A stretch of 10,719 nt of DNA from Baffinella frigidus (GCA_026770585.1 MU647089.1:173009-183727), one strand, 5' to 3'; positions 1 through 5,923 are shown, counted from the first letter of the stretch. The notes: generated by a model not told the origin, from the letters alone. A program made the numbers and translations.

Positions 1-94
1 GGTGTGACTGAGGTGTGACTGAGGTGTGACTGAGGTGTGACTGAGGTGTGACTGAGGTGTGACTGAGGTGTGACTGAGGTGTGACTGAGGTGTG
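1..94. repeat. 11-bp tandem satellite, first block
   Basis: Eight full copies of the 11-mer GGTGTGACTGA start at 1, 12, 23, 34, 45, 56, 67 and 78, followed by a partial copy at 89-94. The copies are identical, so the array is young or actively homogenised. It touches the window edge and may be longer upstream. The period and sequence do not match common telomere repeats. Confidence 0.95.
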
Positions 95-188
95 CGGTGG
101 TAATTCTAGCACGACAATCGGTGGTGGTTCTACTGCTACCATTACCACCAGCTCCGGGTGTAACGTTGACATCCAAAAGCTCCTCGTG

Positions 189-190
<2 letters not shown>
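95..190. other. Non-repeat spacer with a short inverted repeat
   Basis: This spacer separates two blocks of the same 11-bp satellite. It contains a 9-bp inverted repeat, GGTGGTAAT at 96-104 and ATTACCACC at 141-149. No gene is apparent. It may be an insertion into the satellite or simply the gap between two arrays. Confidence 0.5.

Positions 191-191
<1 letters not shown>

Positions 192-228
<37 letters not shown>
192..228. repeat. (TA)n microsatellite
   Basis: An uninterrupted TA dinucleotide run of about 18 units lies directly before the second satellite block. Confidence 0.95.
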
Positions 229-230
<2 letters not shown>

Positions 231-254
231 TGACTGAGGTGTGACTGAGGTGTG
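231..254. repeat. 11-bp tandem satellite, second block
   Basis: Two further units of the array at 1-94 (TGACTGAGGTG in another phase) follow the TA run. Both blocks break off after GGTGTG. Confidence 0.9.
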
Positions 255-317
255 CTCCGTGTGGTGACGGAGTCCCTAGGGAAAGCCCTCCCGCCTGAGG
301 CAAGGAGACCAATGGTA

Positions 318-375
318 GTCGCCCTTGGAGCCTTTTTTCTCAAATTGACTTTTGTTCAAATTGACTTTTGAATAA
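318..375. repeat. Dispersed repeat with TTGACTTTTG motifs, copy 1
   Basis: GTCGCCCTTGGAGCC at 318-332 is followed by two copies of CAAATTGACTTTTG. The same arrangement recurs at 1751-1834, where GTCGCCCTTGGAGCC at 1752-1766 is followed by two diverged copies of the AAATTGACTTTTGAAT motif. No coding capacity is evident. It is probably a dispersed element of unknown type. Confidence 0.7.
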
Positions 376-400
376 AACGCGGGCGCGAAAACGGCAGTGC

Positions 401-598
401 GCTGCCTGCCCGGATATTTTGCAAATGTCAATTCGCTCACAAAATCTGTCAACTTACAAACGAGGTACCCGTAACGGGTACTTCTTTACTGCACATTCGC
501 GCTGCCTGCCCGGATATTTTGTAAAAGTCAATTCGCCCACAAAATATGTCAACTTACAAACGGTACCCGTCATGGGTACTTCTTTACTACACATTCGC
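401..598. repeat. Tandem duplication of a 100-bp unit
   Basis: The unit at 401-500 is repeated at 501-598 with a few substitutions and a 2-bp deletion. Each unit starts GCTGCCTGCCCGGATATTTT and ends in CACATTCGC. Each holds a small palindromic core (GTACCC, 5-base spacer, GGGTAC). Short open frames on both strands are carried by the duplication and are not genes. Confidence 0.92.
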
Positions 599-1002
599 AG
601 GTGAGTTGACTTACACAAAAACTCCGCCCTGGCTGTCCTAGAGAGGGGCAAGGCGGTGAAAAAAGGTGCTCACACCTGGACGCTTATGCAACGCAGTGTT
701 GGTGACGGCGGCGATGTGCTTCGAAGGGCAGCCTGTTCCCTCTGGCATTTCGCCCGCGACGCTCCAGGTCCTCCCCGCGACTCTTCCCGCCCACGCCAGG
801 CTCCCCGACCACCCTTTTTAAAATGTCGATTGTAGGCGGTTTGTACGGAGTTGGGTGTGTGCCCGCCCGAAAAGCGGGTGGACACGTGACCAAACATGTG
901 AAAAGTAACTTCACGCTACATCACGTGTACAGCTCCCCGGGTTTTTGAAAAAGGTGTTGGATCCGCCGCGTGTGCGCGTCGTGACTCGGCGCCACACGGA
1001 TC
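599..1002. other. Non-coding stretch without a recognised gene
   Basis: No credible gene, RNA or complete element was found here. About 823-897 (AATGTCGATTGTA, then GCGGGTGGACACGTGA) loosely resembles 7132-7230 (AATGTCGATTGTA, then GCGGGCGGAAACGTGA). The two stretches may be diverged copies of one repeat. Confidence 0.5.
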
Positions 1003-1143
1003 TCATCCGGACGAGTATTTATGATAAATACGCACTGGCAACGAAATTTACTACACGCATGCTTTAATAATTACTAATATAATCCATGTGTGTAGTAAAT
1101 TTCGTTGCCGGAGCGTATTTATCATGAATACTCGCCGCGATTA
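1003..1143. mobile_element. C-family foldback MITE, type a (141 bp)
   Basis: The element is a nested inverted repeat. Outer arms are GAGTATTTATGATAAATACG and its diverged complement near 1112-1133. The inner arms are GGCAACGAAATTTACTACAC at 1037-1056 and the exact complement ending at 1109. The ends are TCATCCGG at 1003 and CGCGATTA at 1143. The flanking tetramers are GATC (999-1002) and GAAC (1144-1147), a 3/4 match to the 4-bp duplications seen in other family members. GATC also precedes the copy at 4019, so it could instead be part of the element. No coding sequence is present, so the element is non-autonomous. Confidence 0.85.
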
Positions 1144-1232
1144 GAACCCCCCAACATGCATTCTACTAGAAATCGAGTGAGCAGATGGAAATGCCCGTGT
1201 CCTGATTCGGGCCGCCGCTCGTCAGGCCAGAC

Positions 1233-1373
1233 TAATCTCCATACAAGTGTTAATTAACTGCTTTTCGGCAACGAAAATTACTACACGATTTGCTCATAAA
1301 AGTAATAGTAGAGCGTTTGTGTGGTAAATTTCGTTGCGCCAAAAGCAATTAATTAATAGTTTTGTGGAGATGA
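1233..1373. mobile_element. C-family foldback MITE, type b (141 bp)
   Basis: The ends are TAATCTCC and GGAGATGA. Outer arms (ATACAAG, TTAATTAACTGCTTTT) enclose the family core CAACGAAAATTACTACAC and its complement near 1320-1337. Flanks are AGAC (1229-1232) and AGAT (1374-1377), a 3/4 match to a 4-bp target duplication. It is the same subtype as 8996-9135, in opposite orientation. Confidence 0.85.
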
Positions 1374-1390
1374 AGATGGCTCTCACCAAC

Positions 1391-1551
1391 CCACACAGCG
1401 GACTTCGAAGGGAGTTGGAATCACCCCCACGCGATAAGAACTACGACCTTACGGGAGGCAACCCGTAGGGACATAGGGGGTTCCCACGGTTAAGGTCACG
1501 GAACATGGCTTAGATTTGGCCATGTTTTCCCTTCGCAGCCCGCTGAGTTGG
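1391..1551. mobile_element. I-family element, copy 1 (161 bp)
   Basis: The left end is CCACACAGCGGACTTCGAAG. The right end, CTTCGCAGCCCGCTGAGTTGG, is its diverged complement. The interior (TTACGGGAGGCAACCCGTAG, then TAGGGGGTTCCCACGG) matches 7710-7870, which is also 161 bp, and matches 4480-4647 in reverse. The target duplication is unclear. No coding sequence was found. Confidence 0.75.
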
Positions 1552-1670
1552 AGGGCTTGAGACAGGCAGATGGACAGTGTAATTTAATTTGTCTGCAAAG
1601 GTTCCACACAAGTTAGATGTTCTTCCGAATTGTCTTCTTTCGCGCGCTAAAGGGTAATCATCATGTTTGT

Positions 1671-1701
1671 CATGTAGATGTTTAGGATATCTTAAACAGA
1701 G
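1671..1701. repeat. 31-bp direct repeat, copy 1 (pairs with 2072-2102)
   Basis: CATGTAGATGTTTAGGATAT plus the following 11 bases recurs exactly at 2072-2102. It belongs to a broken segmental duplication spanning 1671-2153. Confidence 0.9.
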
Positions 1702-1750
1702 CCACACAGGGCGCTACGTGGGGGTATTCCAGGGTCGCCCTTTGAGCCAT

Positions 1751-1834
1751 TGGGTCGCCCTTGGAGCCGTTTCCTTCTCAAAATTGACTTTTGAATACCG
1801 TTTCCCCTCAAAAATGACTTTGAAATACCCCCCC
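1751..1834. repeat. Dispersed repeat with TTGACTTTTG motifs, copy 2
   Basis: This is the second copy of the 318-375 repeat, again with two AAATTGACTTTTGAAT-like units, here more diverged. It sits inside the duplicated region between 1701 and 1857. Confidence 0.65.
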
Positions 1835-1856
1835 CTCCAGCCCTGCGTGGGGCGCG

Positions 1857-1900
1857 CCACCGTGAGCGGCGTGTGACGCCGCGGCTCAGAGCATGGCATA
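1857..1900. repeat. 44-bp direct repeat, copy 1 (pairs with 2109-2152)
   Basis: The stretch from CCACCGTG to GAGCATGGCATA is repeated at 2109-2152 with one mismatch in the clear part. It contains the palindrome-like GGCGTGTGACGCC. The spacing to the 31-bp repeat differs between the copies, so one copy has gained or lost about 150 bp. Confidence 0.85.
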
Positions 1901-1937
1901 TCCCTCCAGTGGCCAGTAGGCGCATACGCTCTGCCGT
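1899..1937. mobile_element. Solo left half of an E-family element
   Basis: TATCCCTCCAGTGGCCAGTA and the following GGCGCATACGC match the left half of the E elements at 4359 and 3414. The right half is missing. The 64-bp block 1887-1950 that carries it is repeated at 2519-2582, so this truncated copy was duplicated after truncation. Confidence 0.75.
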
Positions 1938-2073
1938 AGTCCACTTCCCCCCCTTTGCTCAATCTACGTGCACCAGAGGGCTTCCTAGTTGGCTAATTCC
2001 TGGCAACTTATGACCACGAAGTGGACATCGCAGATGGTCCACCTCCCCCCCTTGCTAGGTTCCGTCTCCCGCA
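1938..2073. repeat. Spacer with a duplicated GTCCACYTCC...TTGCT motif
   Basis: GTCCACTTCC...CTTTGCT at about 1938-1959 recurs as GTCCACCTCC...CTTGCT at about 2037-2055. The end, TTGCTAGGTTCCGTCTCCCG, is the uninterrupted counterpart of the site occupied by the element at 2589-2761. No gene was found. Confidence 0.7.
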
Positions 2074-2153
2074 TGTAGATGTTTAGGATATCTTAAACAG
2101 AGGCCGCACCACCGTGCGCGGCGTGTGACGCCGCGGCTCAGAGCATGGCATAC

Positions 2154-2398
2154 ACCCTAAACCGAAGAGAGATTGGTAATATATTGCCAAACAACCAGAG
2201 TCAGCGCCGCACATGCCTTACGCATTGCGCTACTTACTGTACCCCGTGTCGGCCGCTCTCACGAGCATTTTCCGGATGGATTCTATCTCCACCTCCCTAC
2301 AACCCTACACCGTATCCCAGACGACCCTAAGCCATAAACCCAAAGCCGTCAACCCCACGCCGTCAAGCAGGCAGCAGGGCGGTCGGCTCATACGCTCT
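2154..2398. other. Non-coding stretch with diverged repeat fragments
   Basis: No gene is supported. About 2298-2345 (CAACCCTACACC, then CAGACGACCCTAAGCC) is a diverged relative of the sequence that follows the E copies at 2494-2520 and 3084-3125. GGCTCATACGC-like motifs near 2385 are further E-left fragments. Confidence 0.5.
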
Positions 2399-2493
2399 GC
2401 TGGTCAGTAGGCTCATACGCGCTGCCGTATGGCCATAGGACCTGCCTAGGACCTCTTGGCGGTCAACTTTGACCGCTTGGCCACTTAAGGGAG
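2399..2493. mobile_element. E-family foldback, left end missing
   Basis: The sequence matches the E elements: GTCAGTAGGCTCATACGC, CCTAGGACCTCTTGGC, then GGCCACTTAAGGGA. The first dozen bases (TATCCCTTAAG) are lost. The sequence downstream (CTCAACCGTAAACCAGGCGA) is shared with the E copy at 2981-3083, so E here is part of a larger duplicated block. Confidence 0.8.
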
Positions 2494-2518
2494 ACCCTCA
2501 ACCGTAAACCAGGCGACC

Positions 2519-2582
2519 CAGAGCATGGCATGTCCCTCCAGTGGCCAGTAGGCTCACACGCTCTGCCGTAGTCCACTTCCCT
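2519..2582. repeat. 64-bp direct repeat containing a solo E left half
   Basis: This is the second copy of 1887-1950 (CAGAGCATGGCAT, TCCCTCCAGTGGCCAGTAGG, then CGCTCTGCCGTAGTCCAC). It carries the same half E element at 2531-2574 and ends at the insertion site of the following foldback. Confidence 0.85.
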
Positions 2583-2588
2583 TTGCTG

Positions 2589-2761
2589 CTACGCGAAACC
2601 ACTAGATGGCAACCGACAAGGATAAGGTGACGATATTCGACCCCTGTCAAAAGTCATCATACCCGAGAAAAAAAATGATTTTCCTCCAAAAGTGGCCAAT
2701 TTGTGGGGAAGAATTGTGAACTGACCGAAATCCCCGATATTCACCTAGTGGTTTCGCGTAG
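2589..2761. mobile_element. TA-flanked foldback MITE (173 bp)
   Basis: Terminal inverted repeats are CTACGCGAAACCACTAG (2589-2605) and CTAGTGGTTTCGCGTAG (2745-2761), which are exact complements. The right flank is TAGGTTCCGTCTCCCGCA and the left is TTTGCTG. The uninterrupted locus at about 2050-2072 reads TTGCTAGGTTCCGTCTCCCG, so the insertion lies at TA, and the left copy of TA has since changed to TG. A TA duplication is typical of Tc1/mariner-like elements. No transposase is present. Confidence 0.85.
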
Positions 2762-2838
2762 TAGGTTCCGTCTCCCGCAGAAGGTTCGTCAACTGGGCGA
2801 GGGAGGACACTATATCCCTTAAGTGCACTCGGAGTCAG

Positions 2839-2969
2839 AACATTTCGCCAAAAGTCAACTCCCCCTGAAAGCCAGCGCCTTAAGTCAAATGCCGTCCATA
2901 GTGGCCAGGTCCGTCTAAACGAAAACAGGGGAAAGTTGACTTAGGTGAGCTGGTTGACTTAGCTGAAAT
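2839..2969. repeat. Degenerate foldback with AAGTCAAC arms
   Basis: AAGTCAACTCCCCCTG near 2850 faces CAGGGGAAAGTTGACTT near 2926-2942. An outer ATTTC-GC-AAAGTCAAC pairing reaches to about 2969. The GTTGACTT motif resembles those at 318-375 and 401-620. The boundaries are uncertain. Confidence 0.5.
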
Positions 2970-2980
2970 CTTGTGGCTCG

Positions 2981-3083
2981 GAGTGAAGTGGCCAGTAGGC
3001 TTATACGCCCGACTGTATGGCCTCAGGCCCTGCCTAGGACCTCTTGGCGGTCAACTTTTTGACCGCCTGGCCATTGAGGGATA
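2981..3083. mobile_element. E-family foldback (about 103 bp)
   Basis: AAGTGGCCAGTAGGCTTATA opens the copy after a degenerate left end. CCTAGGACCTCTTGGCGGTC and GACCGCCTGGCCATTGAGGG follow, and the copy ends in GGATA. The flank CTTCAACCGTACACCAGGCG matches that of the copy at 2399-2493. Confidence 0.8.
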
Positions 3084-3130
3084 CCTTCAACCGTACACCA
3101 GGCGACCCTCAGCCGCCAAACCCCAAACCT

Positions 3131-3298
3131 CCACCAGCCCTCACGGTTTGCACAAATGGTCGAATTTGGCGGTACGTAATGCCCTTGAAGACCGCCGGAT
3201 TCCGGCGTCGGTTATGTTTAAAACCCCAAAAGCAAGGTGTTTTGAGTTTTAAAACTGCTACGTAATTTTCCATTTGTGCAAACCGTGAGGGCTGGTGG
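3131..3298. mobile_element. Foldback element with 29-bp perfect arms (168 bp)
   Basis: The first 29 bases (CCACCAGCCCTCACGGTTTG, then CACAAATGG) are exactly complementary to 3270-3298. CT flanks both sides (3129-3130 and 3299-3300), which could be a 2-bp target duplication or chance. The interior holds smaller complementary pieces (TACGTAAT near 3173; CTACGTAATT near 3258). The short frames that read through it are not genes. It is the only copy in the window. Confidence 0.85.
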
Positions 3299-3360
3299 CT
3301 GCACGCAGGCGGCCGGGCTGCGGAAGGTGGGAGAGCATCAGCGCGGGGCTCCCGACGTCA

Positions 3361-3415
3361 CCTCTGCCTGGGTGAGCGCTTCCTCTTTCTGTGTTCTTCT
3401 GTATTACTCTCGGTA
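3361..3415. repeat. 55-bp direct repeat, copy 1 (pairs with 3649-3703)
   Basis: CCTCTGCCTGGGTGAGCGCT and the following pyrimidine-rich stretch to CTCTCGGTA recur at 3649-3703 with a few changes. The pair brackets the two E elements at 3414-3623. Its tail overlaps the sequence found inverted at 5949-6030. Confidence 0.9.
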
Positions 3416-3496
3416 TCCCTTAAGTGGCCAGTAGGCTCATACGCCCTACCGTAGGGCTCTAGGACCTGCCTAGGACCTCTTGGCCCTCAGATTTGT
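3414..3496. mobile_element. E-family element, right end missing
   Basis: TATCCCTTAAGTGGCCAGTA, CTACCGTAGGGC, GGACCTGCCTAGGACC and TTGGCCCTCAGATTTG follow the E order. The copy stops before the right arm. Its left arm is complementary to the right arm of the neighbour ending at 3623, so the pair forms a larger foldback. Confidence 0.8.
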
Positions 3497-3519
3497 CGGC
3501 ATGGCGCTTCCTCTCTCTC

Positions 3520-3623
3520 TATCCCTTAAGTGACCAACGGGTGAATAATCGCCTGTGGAAGCCCCAGGCAGGTCCTAGGGCCCTACCGTAGGGCGTATGA
3601 GCCTACTGGCCACTTAAGGGATA
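3520..3623. mobile_element. E-family foldback, complete, reverse orientation (104 bp)
   Basis: The ends are TATCCCTTAAGTG and CACTTAAGGGATA. The interior (GGCAGGTCCTAGGGCCCTAC, then CGTATGAGCCTACTGG) is the reverse complement of the copy at 4359-4463. The terminal TA on both sides suggests insertion at TA. Confidence 0.85.
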
Positions 3624-3648
3624 GGTGACATCGGGTCCCCCCATGTGA

Positions 3649-3703
3649 CCTCTGCCTGGGTGAGCGCTTCCTCTTTCTCTCTTCTTCTTTATCACTCTCG
3701 ATA
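3649..3703. repeat. 55-bp direct repeat, copy 2 (pairs with 3361-3415)
   Basis: This is the second copy of the CCTCTGCCTGGGTGAGCGCT repeat, ending CTCTCGATA. It continues into 3681-3760, which reappears in inverted orientation at 5949-6027. Confidence 0.9.
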
Positions 3704-3835
3704 CAGGTCCTAAATGAGGCCCGTGAGCCTTGAGTTGAGTAGCACAAACATTTATGAGCCCTTAGAAACGTGCCTGCCGCTTCCTCCCTGTTCCGACGCC
3801 TGCTAGACCCCCTCTTGATCCAAGGTTCGTTGGGT

Positions 3836-3949
3836 ACGGGGGGAAGAGTGTTACAGGTACGGCGGGAAGAGTGTTACAGATACGGCGGGAAGAATGTTAC
3901 ATATACGGCGGGAAGAGTGTTACATATACGGCGGGAAGAGTGTTACATA
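3836..3949. repeat. 23-bp minisatellite, five units
   Basis: GGGAAGAGTGTTACA recurs at 3841, 3864, 3887, 3910 and 3933, a strict 23-bp period with unit TACGGCGGGAAGAGTGTTACA plus two variable bases. The units are near identical. A single inverted copy lies at 4464-4482. An open frame of 111 codons crosses this array and results from it, not from a gene. Confidence 0.95.
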
Positions 3950-3972
3950 AAGCGGAACCACGGCATCGCGGC
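3931..3972 (+). repeat. Left arm of a large inverted repeat (pairs with 4338-4480)
   Basis: GCGGGAAGAGTGTTACATAA and AGCGGAACCACGGCATCGCG are complementary to 4464-4480 and 4338-4358. The right arm is split by an E element. This arm is therefore an unoccupied version of that site. Confidence 0.85.
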
Positions 3973-3992
3973 TTCAAGGGGCGGTCATCCTG

Positions 3993-4015
3993 AATTAGGG
4001 AAACATGATCCGTTG
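3993..4015. repeat. 23-bp direct repeat flanking a C element, left
   Basis: AATTAGGGAAACATGATCCG plus TTG recurs at 4179-4201 with one mismatch, immediately beyond the right end of the element at 4019-4178. Confidence 0.85.
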
Positions 4016-4018
4016 ATC

Positions 4019-4178
4019 TCATCCGGACGAGTATTCATAATGAATACGATTTCGGGGATCTCCGATTCGATTTTTCTGCATCTTGAGGCTCTGAATGAAG
4101 TCTAGATAGACGACTGTCTTAATTATACCCCTTAAGATACACCAAAATTGTATTCATTGTGAATACTCGGCGGGATTA
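4019..4178. mobile_element. C-family element with type a ends and unrelated interior
   Basis: The ends (TCATCCGGACGAGTATTCAT and its diverged complement up to GGATTA) match the element at 1003-1143. The inner ACGAAATTTACTACAC core is absent, and about 100 bp of other sequence lies between the arms. The 23-bp direct repeats just outside may be an older duplication. GATC precedes both this copy and the one at 1003. Confidence 0.7.
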
Positions 4179-4201
4179 AATTAGGGAAACATCATCCGTT
4201 G
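4179..4201. repeat. 23-bp direct repeat flanking a C element, right
   Basis: This is the partner of 3993-4015, with a single G/C difference at the 15th base. Confidence 0.85.
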
Positions 4202-4270
4202 GTCGGACGTGCCCTCCGCGCTTGCCCTGGAGCCTCCTGGGAACAGCCCCGCCGGCAGGCTCGTGAACGC

Positions 4271-4290
4271 CCGCGTGACCGGTCACGCGG
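4271..4290. repeat. Perfect 20-bp palindrome
   Basis: CCGCGTGACCGGTCACGCGG is a perfect palindrome without a spacer. It lies in a GC-rich stretch that matches no named family. It may be the centre of an old foldback or a protein-binding site; nothing here decides between these. Confidence 0.8.
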
Positions 4291-4358
4291 ACGCCGAAGC
4301 CAACTGTCCGAGGTGACTGCCTTGCGTTGTACCTGGGGCCGCGATGCCGTGGTTCCGC

Positions 4359-4463
4359 TATCCCTTAAGTGGCGAGTAGGCTCATACGCCCTACCGTAGG
4401 GCCCTAGGACCTGCCTAGGACCTCTTGGCCGTCAAATTTGACTACCTGGGCACTTAAGGGATA
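4359..4463. mobile_element. E-family foldback, complete (105 bp)
   Basis: The ends are TATCCCTTAAGTGGC and GCACTTAAGGGATA. The interior holds CGCCCTACCGTAGGGCCC and CCTAGGACCTGCCTAGGACC. Its flanks, GGTTCCGC on the left and TGTAACACTCTTCCCGC on the right, are the inverted copy of 3931-3958. There the unoccupied sequence reads CCGCTTTATGTAAC. The insertion therefore lies at or beside TA, with a 2-base difference. Confidence 0.9.
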
Positions 4464-4479
4464 TGTAACACTCTTCCCG

Positions 4480-4647
4480 CCGCACAGCGGTCTACGAAGC
4501 GATTTTCGGCCCGAATCGGGCCACCGTTCCGTTACCTTATCTGTAGGAACCCCCTACAGATGTGTCCCTACGTATTGCCTTCTGTAGGGCCTGAGGATTG
4601 TCCAGTTATGGGCTATTCCAGAAATCCCTGTGTAGTCCGCTGGGGGG
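4480..4647. mobile_element. I-family element, copy 2, reverse orientation (about 168 bp)
   Basis: CCGCACAGCGGTCTACGAAG on the left and CCGCTGGGGGG on the right are diverged I ends. The interior (GGCCCGAATCGGGCC, CGTTCCGTTACCTT, GTAGGAACCCCCTA) is the reverse complement of the copy at 7710-7870. It abuts a minisatellite-type unit that follows the E element. Confidence 0.7.
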
Positions 4648-4696
4648 TTGCGCGTGGCGGGAACACGGGCGAGTTTGCACGGCCGTGATCCGTACC

Positions 4697-4847
4697 ACAT
4701 CTCCTAGGGAAACGGTTTTAATTTAGAACCATTGGATTCAATGAAAATTCCTACACGGATGCTTTAACATTACTAGTAAAACTCATTGTGTGTAGTAAAT
4801 TTCATCACCAGAAAAATTTAAATTAAAATCGTTTTCATGTGAAATCT
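4697..4847. mobile_element. C-family foldback, type d, degenerate ends
   Basis: GGAAACGGTTTTAATTTA near 4708 faces AAATTAAAATCGTTTTC ending at 4836. The inner core ATTCCTACACGGATGCTTTA and GTGTAGTAAATTTC matches the C family. The outermost bases are diverged, and I see no convincing 4-bp duplication, so the boundaries are approximate. Confidence 0.7.
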
Positions 4848-4964
4848 CCCCTCTCTGCGCCGCTGGTTGTGACCCTCGTGTCACGTGCCCCCCCGGGGGT
4901 GATGCAGGTTGCCGAGGGCGTGGAATGGCCGACTCCGGACGACATCGCTGCCTGGCCGTGAATC

Positions 4965-5130
4965 TAACAGGGTAACGTCCTGAAAATGGGGTAGTTGGGC
5001 CTACGGGATTGCCTAGGACCTCCTACCGTAGGCCGAGACCTTTTGGTCCTAGGATCCCTCGGCCTACGGTAGGAGGTCCTAGACAATGCCGTATGCCTAA
5101 CTACCCCATTTTCAGGCCGTTAGCCTATGA
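4965..5130. mobile_element. G-family foldback MITE (166 bp)
   Basis: TAACAGGGTAACGTCCTGAA on the left faces TTCAGGCCGTTAGCCTATGA on the right. Inside, GGGCCTACGGGATTGCCTAG and CTCCTACCGTAGGCCGA pair with the sequence from 5058 onward. AATC occurs directly on both sides (4961-4964 and 5131-5134), a 4-bp target duplication. The second family member is at 5326-5494. Confidence 0.9.
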
Positions 5131-5293
5131 AATCCTCTCCCGCCAACATTTGCAGGCCGTGACACTGCCCAGGAACCTACAGAGGTACCTCGCTCATACG
5201 AAAACGCCCCCCCCCCCAGGACCCTACAGTAGGACCATGCCTAGGGCCCTACGGGGGTCCTAGGGGGGGGGTCGGTTTCTTATGAGCGAGGTA
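5131..5293 (+). repeat. Inverted duplication arm (pairs with about 6793-6957)
   Basis: AATCCTCTCCCGCCAACATT, GCCGTGACACTGCCCAGGAA, CCTAC and the D element that follows reappear in reverse complement ending near 6957. D elements at 5178 and 6783 occupy the same flanking position, so the segment was duplicated with its D element already inserted. Confidence 0.85.
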
Positions 5294-5301
5294 CCCCTGT
5301 A
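5178..5301. mobile_element. D-family foldback MITE (124 bp)
   Basis: TACAGAGGTACCTCGCTCAT and ATGAGCGAGGTACCCCTGTA are near-exact complements. TA lies at both outer ends, consistent with a Tc1/mariner-like TA target. The centre carries CCTACAGTAGG and CCTAGG blocks. An 11-C run sits in the left arm. Confidence 0.9.
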
Positions 5302-5549
5302 GGCACGTTCAGCAGGCTGTGACGTTCATAGGCTAACGTCCTGAAAACCGGGTAGTGAAGCCTACGGTATTGCCTACGGTAGGCCGTAGAGGCCTAGGGG
5401 GGGTCCTACGAAGCCTAAGTCCTAGGAGCCCTGCGGCCTACCGTAGGCAATACCGTAGGCCTGACTACCCGGTTTTCAGGACGTTGCCCTATGAACGTGT
5501 GTGAAGAGATGGTCCGCGTGCTGAGGCTGCACGGCTGCCTCGCCTTGTA
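5302..5549 (+). repeat. Triplicated locus, copy 1 (interrupted by a G element)
   Basis: GGCACGTTCAGCAGGCTGTG at 5302-5321 continues after the G element as GTGTGAAGAGATGGTCCGCG, CTGAGGCTGCACGGCTGCCT and CGCCTTGTAGGT. The same sequence without this insertion occurs at 5856-5923 and 6077-6297. Confidence 0.9.
5326..5494. mobile_element. G-family foldback MITE (169 bp)
   Basis: TCATAGGCTAACGTCCTGAA and TTCAGGACGTTGCCCTATGA are the terminal inverted repeats. They are followed inward by AACCGGGTAGT and long complementary arms (GCCTACGGTATTGCCTACGG). ACGT flanks both sides (5322-5325 and 5495-5498). The two uninterrupted copies of the locus (5879-5882 and 6097-6100) have a single ACGT in TGTGACGTGTGTGAAG, which proves a 4-bp target duplication. 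Confidence 0.95.
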
Positions 5550-5622
5550 GGTATCGAGGCTCTAAGGGCGCCTAACGACGCAAGTTGCCGTTACAGCCAA
5601 GATACCCACACTACGGTGGTCC
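5550..5622. other. Short spacer between locus copy and D element
   Basis: About 70 bp contain no recognisable gene or element. Confidence 0.4.
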
Positions 5623-5744
5623 TACAGGGGTACCTCGCTCATAAGAAACCGCCGCCTCCTAGGACCCTACAGTAGGCCTAAGTCTAGGGCCCTATGGAGG
5701 TCCTAGGGGGTGGGGCGGTTTCTTATGAGCGAGGTATCCCTCTA
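5623..5744. mobile_element. D-family foldback MITE (122 bp)
   Basis: TACAGGGGTACCTCGCTCAT, AAGAAACCGCC and the central GGACCCTACAGTAGGCC are followed by the complementary right arm GCGGTTTCTTATGAGCGAGG and TATCCCTCTA. TA lies at both ends. The centre reads AAGTCTAGGGCCC instead of the usual CATGCCTAGGGCCC. Confidence 0.9.
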
Positions 5745-5829
5745 CATTTGCGTGATGCAGTCAGAACCTGCGGGACATTTGCGAGGCCCAGCTATCTCGA
5801 TGTTGAAAGCCCAGGATTTTCAGGCTCGT

Positions 5830-5858
5830 CCAAGGGTGCCTCGCTCATAAGAAATGTA
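5830..5858 (+). mobile_element. D-family deletion derivative
   Basis: GGGTGCCTCGCTCATAAGAA, the left end of a D element, is followed directly by ATGTAGGCACGTTCAG. That is the last four bases of a D element plus the flank seen at 5302. The rest of the element is gone, as expected from an internal deletion between the arms. Confidence 0.75.
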
Positions 5859-5923
5859 GGCACGTTCAGCAGGCTGTGACGTGTGTGAAGAGATGGTCCG
5901 CGTGCTGAGGCTGAACGGCTGCC
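5856..5923 (+). repeat. Triplicated locus, copy 2 (uninterrupted)
   Basis: GGCACGTTCAGCAGGCTGTG, ACGTGTGTGAAGAGATGGTC and CGCGTGCTGAGGCTGAACGG are continuous here. This is the empty-site reference for both the G element at 5326 and the C element at 6117. After GGCTGCC the sequence diverges from the other copies. Confidence 0.92.

Noticed and set aside
1-94. Possible telomeric repeat
   Set aside because: The 11-mer GGTGTGACTGA is not a usual telomere unit and it is interspersed with other sequence at 95-230.
3836-3949. CRISPR-like regular repeat
   Set aside because: The 23-bp units are directly tandem with no unique spacers, so it is a minisatellite.
3770-4105. A 111-codon open frame on the plus strand
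   Set aside because: It runs through the 23-bp minisatellite and the left arm of a foldback. The apparent protein repeat comes from the array, and there is no domain or start context.
5178-5301. hAT-type element suggested by the CAGGGGT end
   Set aside because: No 8-bp flanking duplication is seen in any D copy; instead TA lies at the two outer ends.
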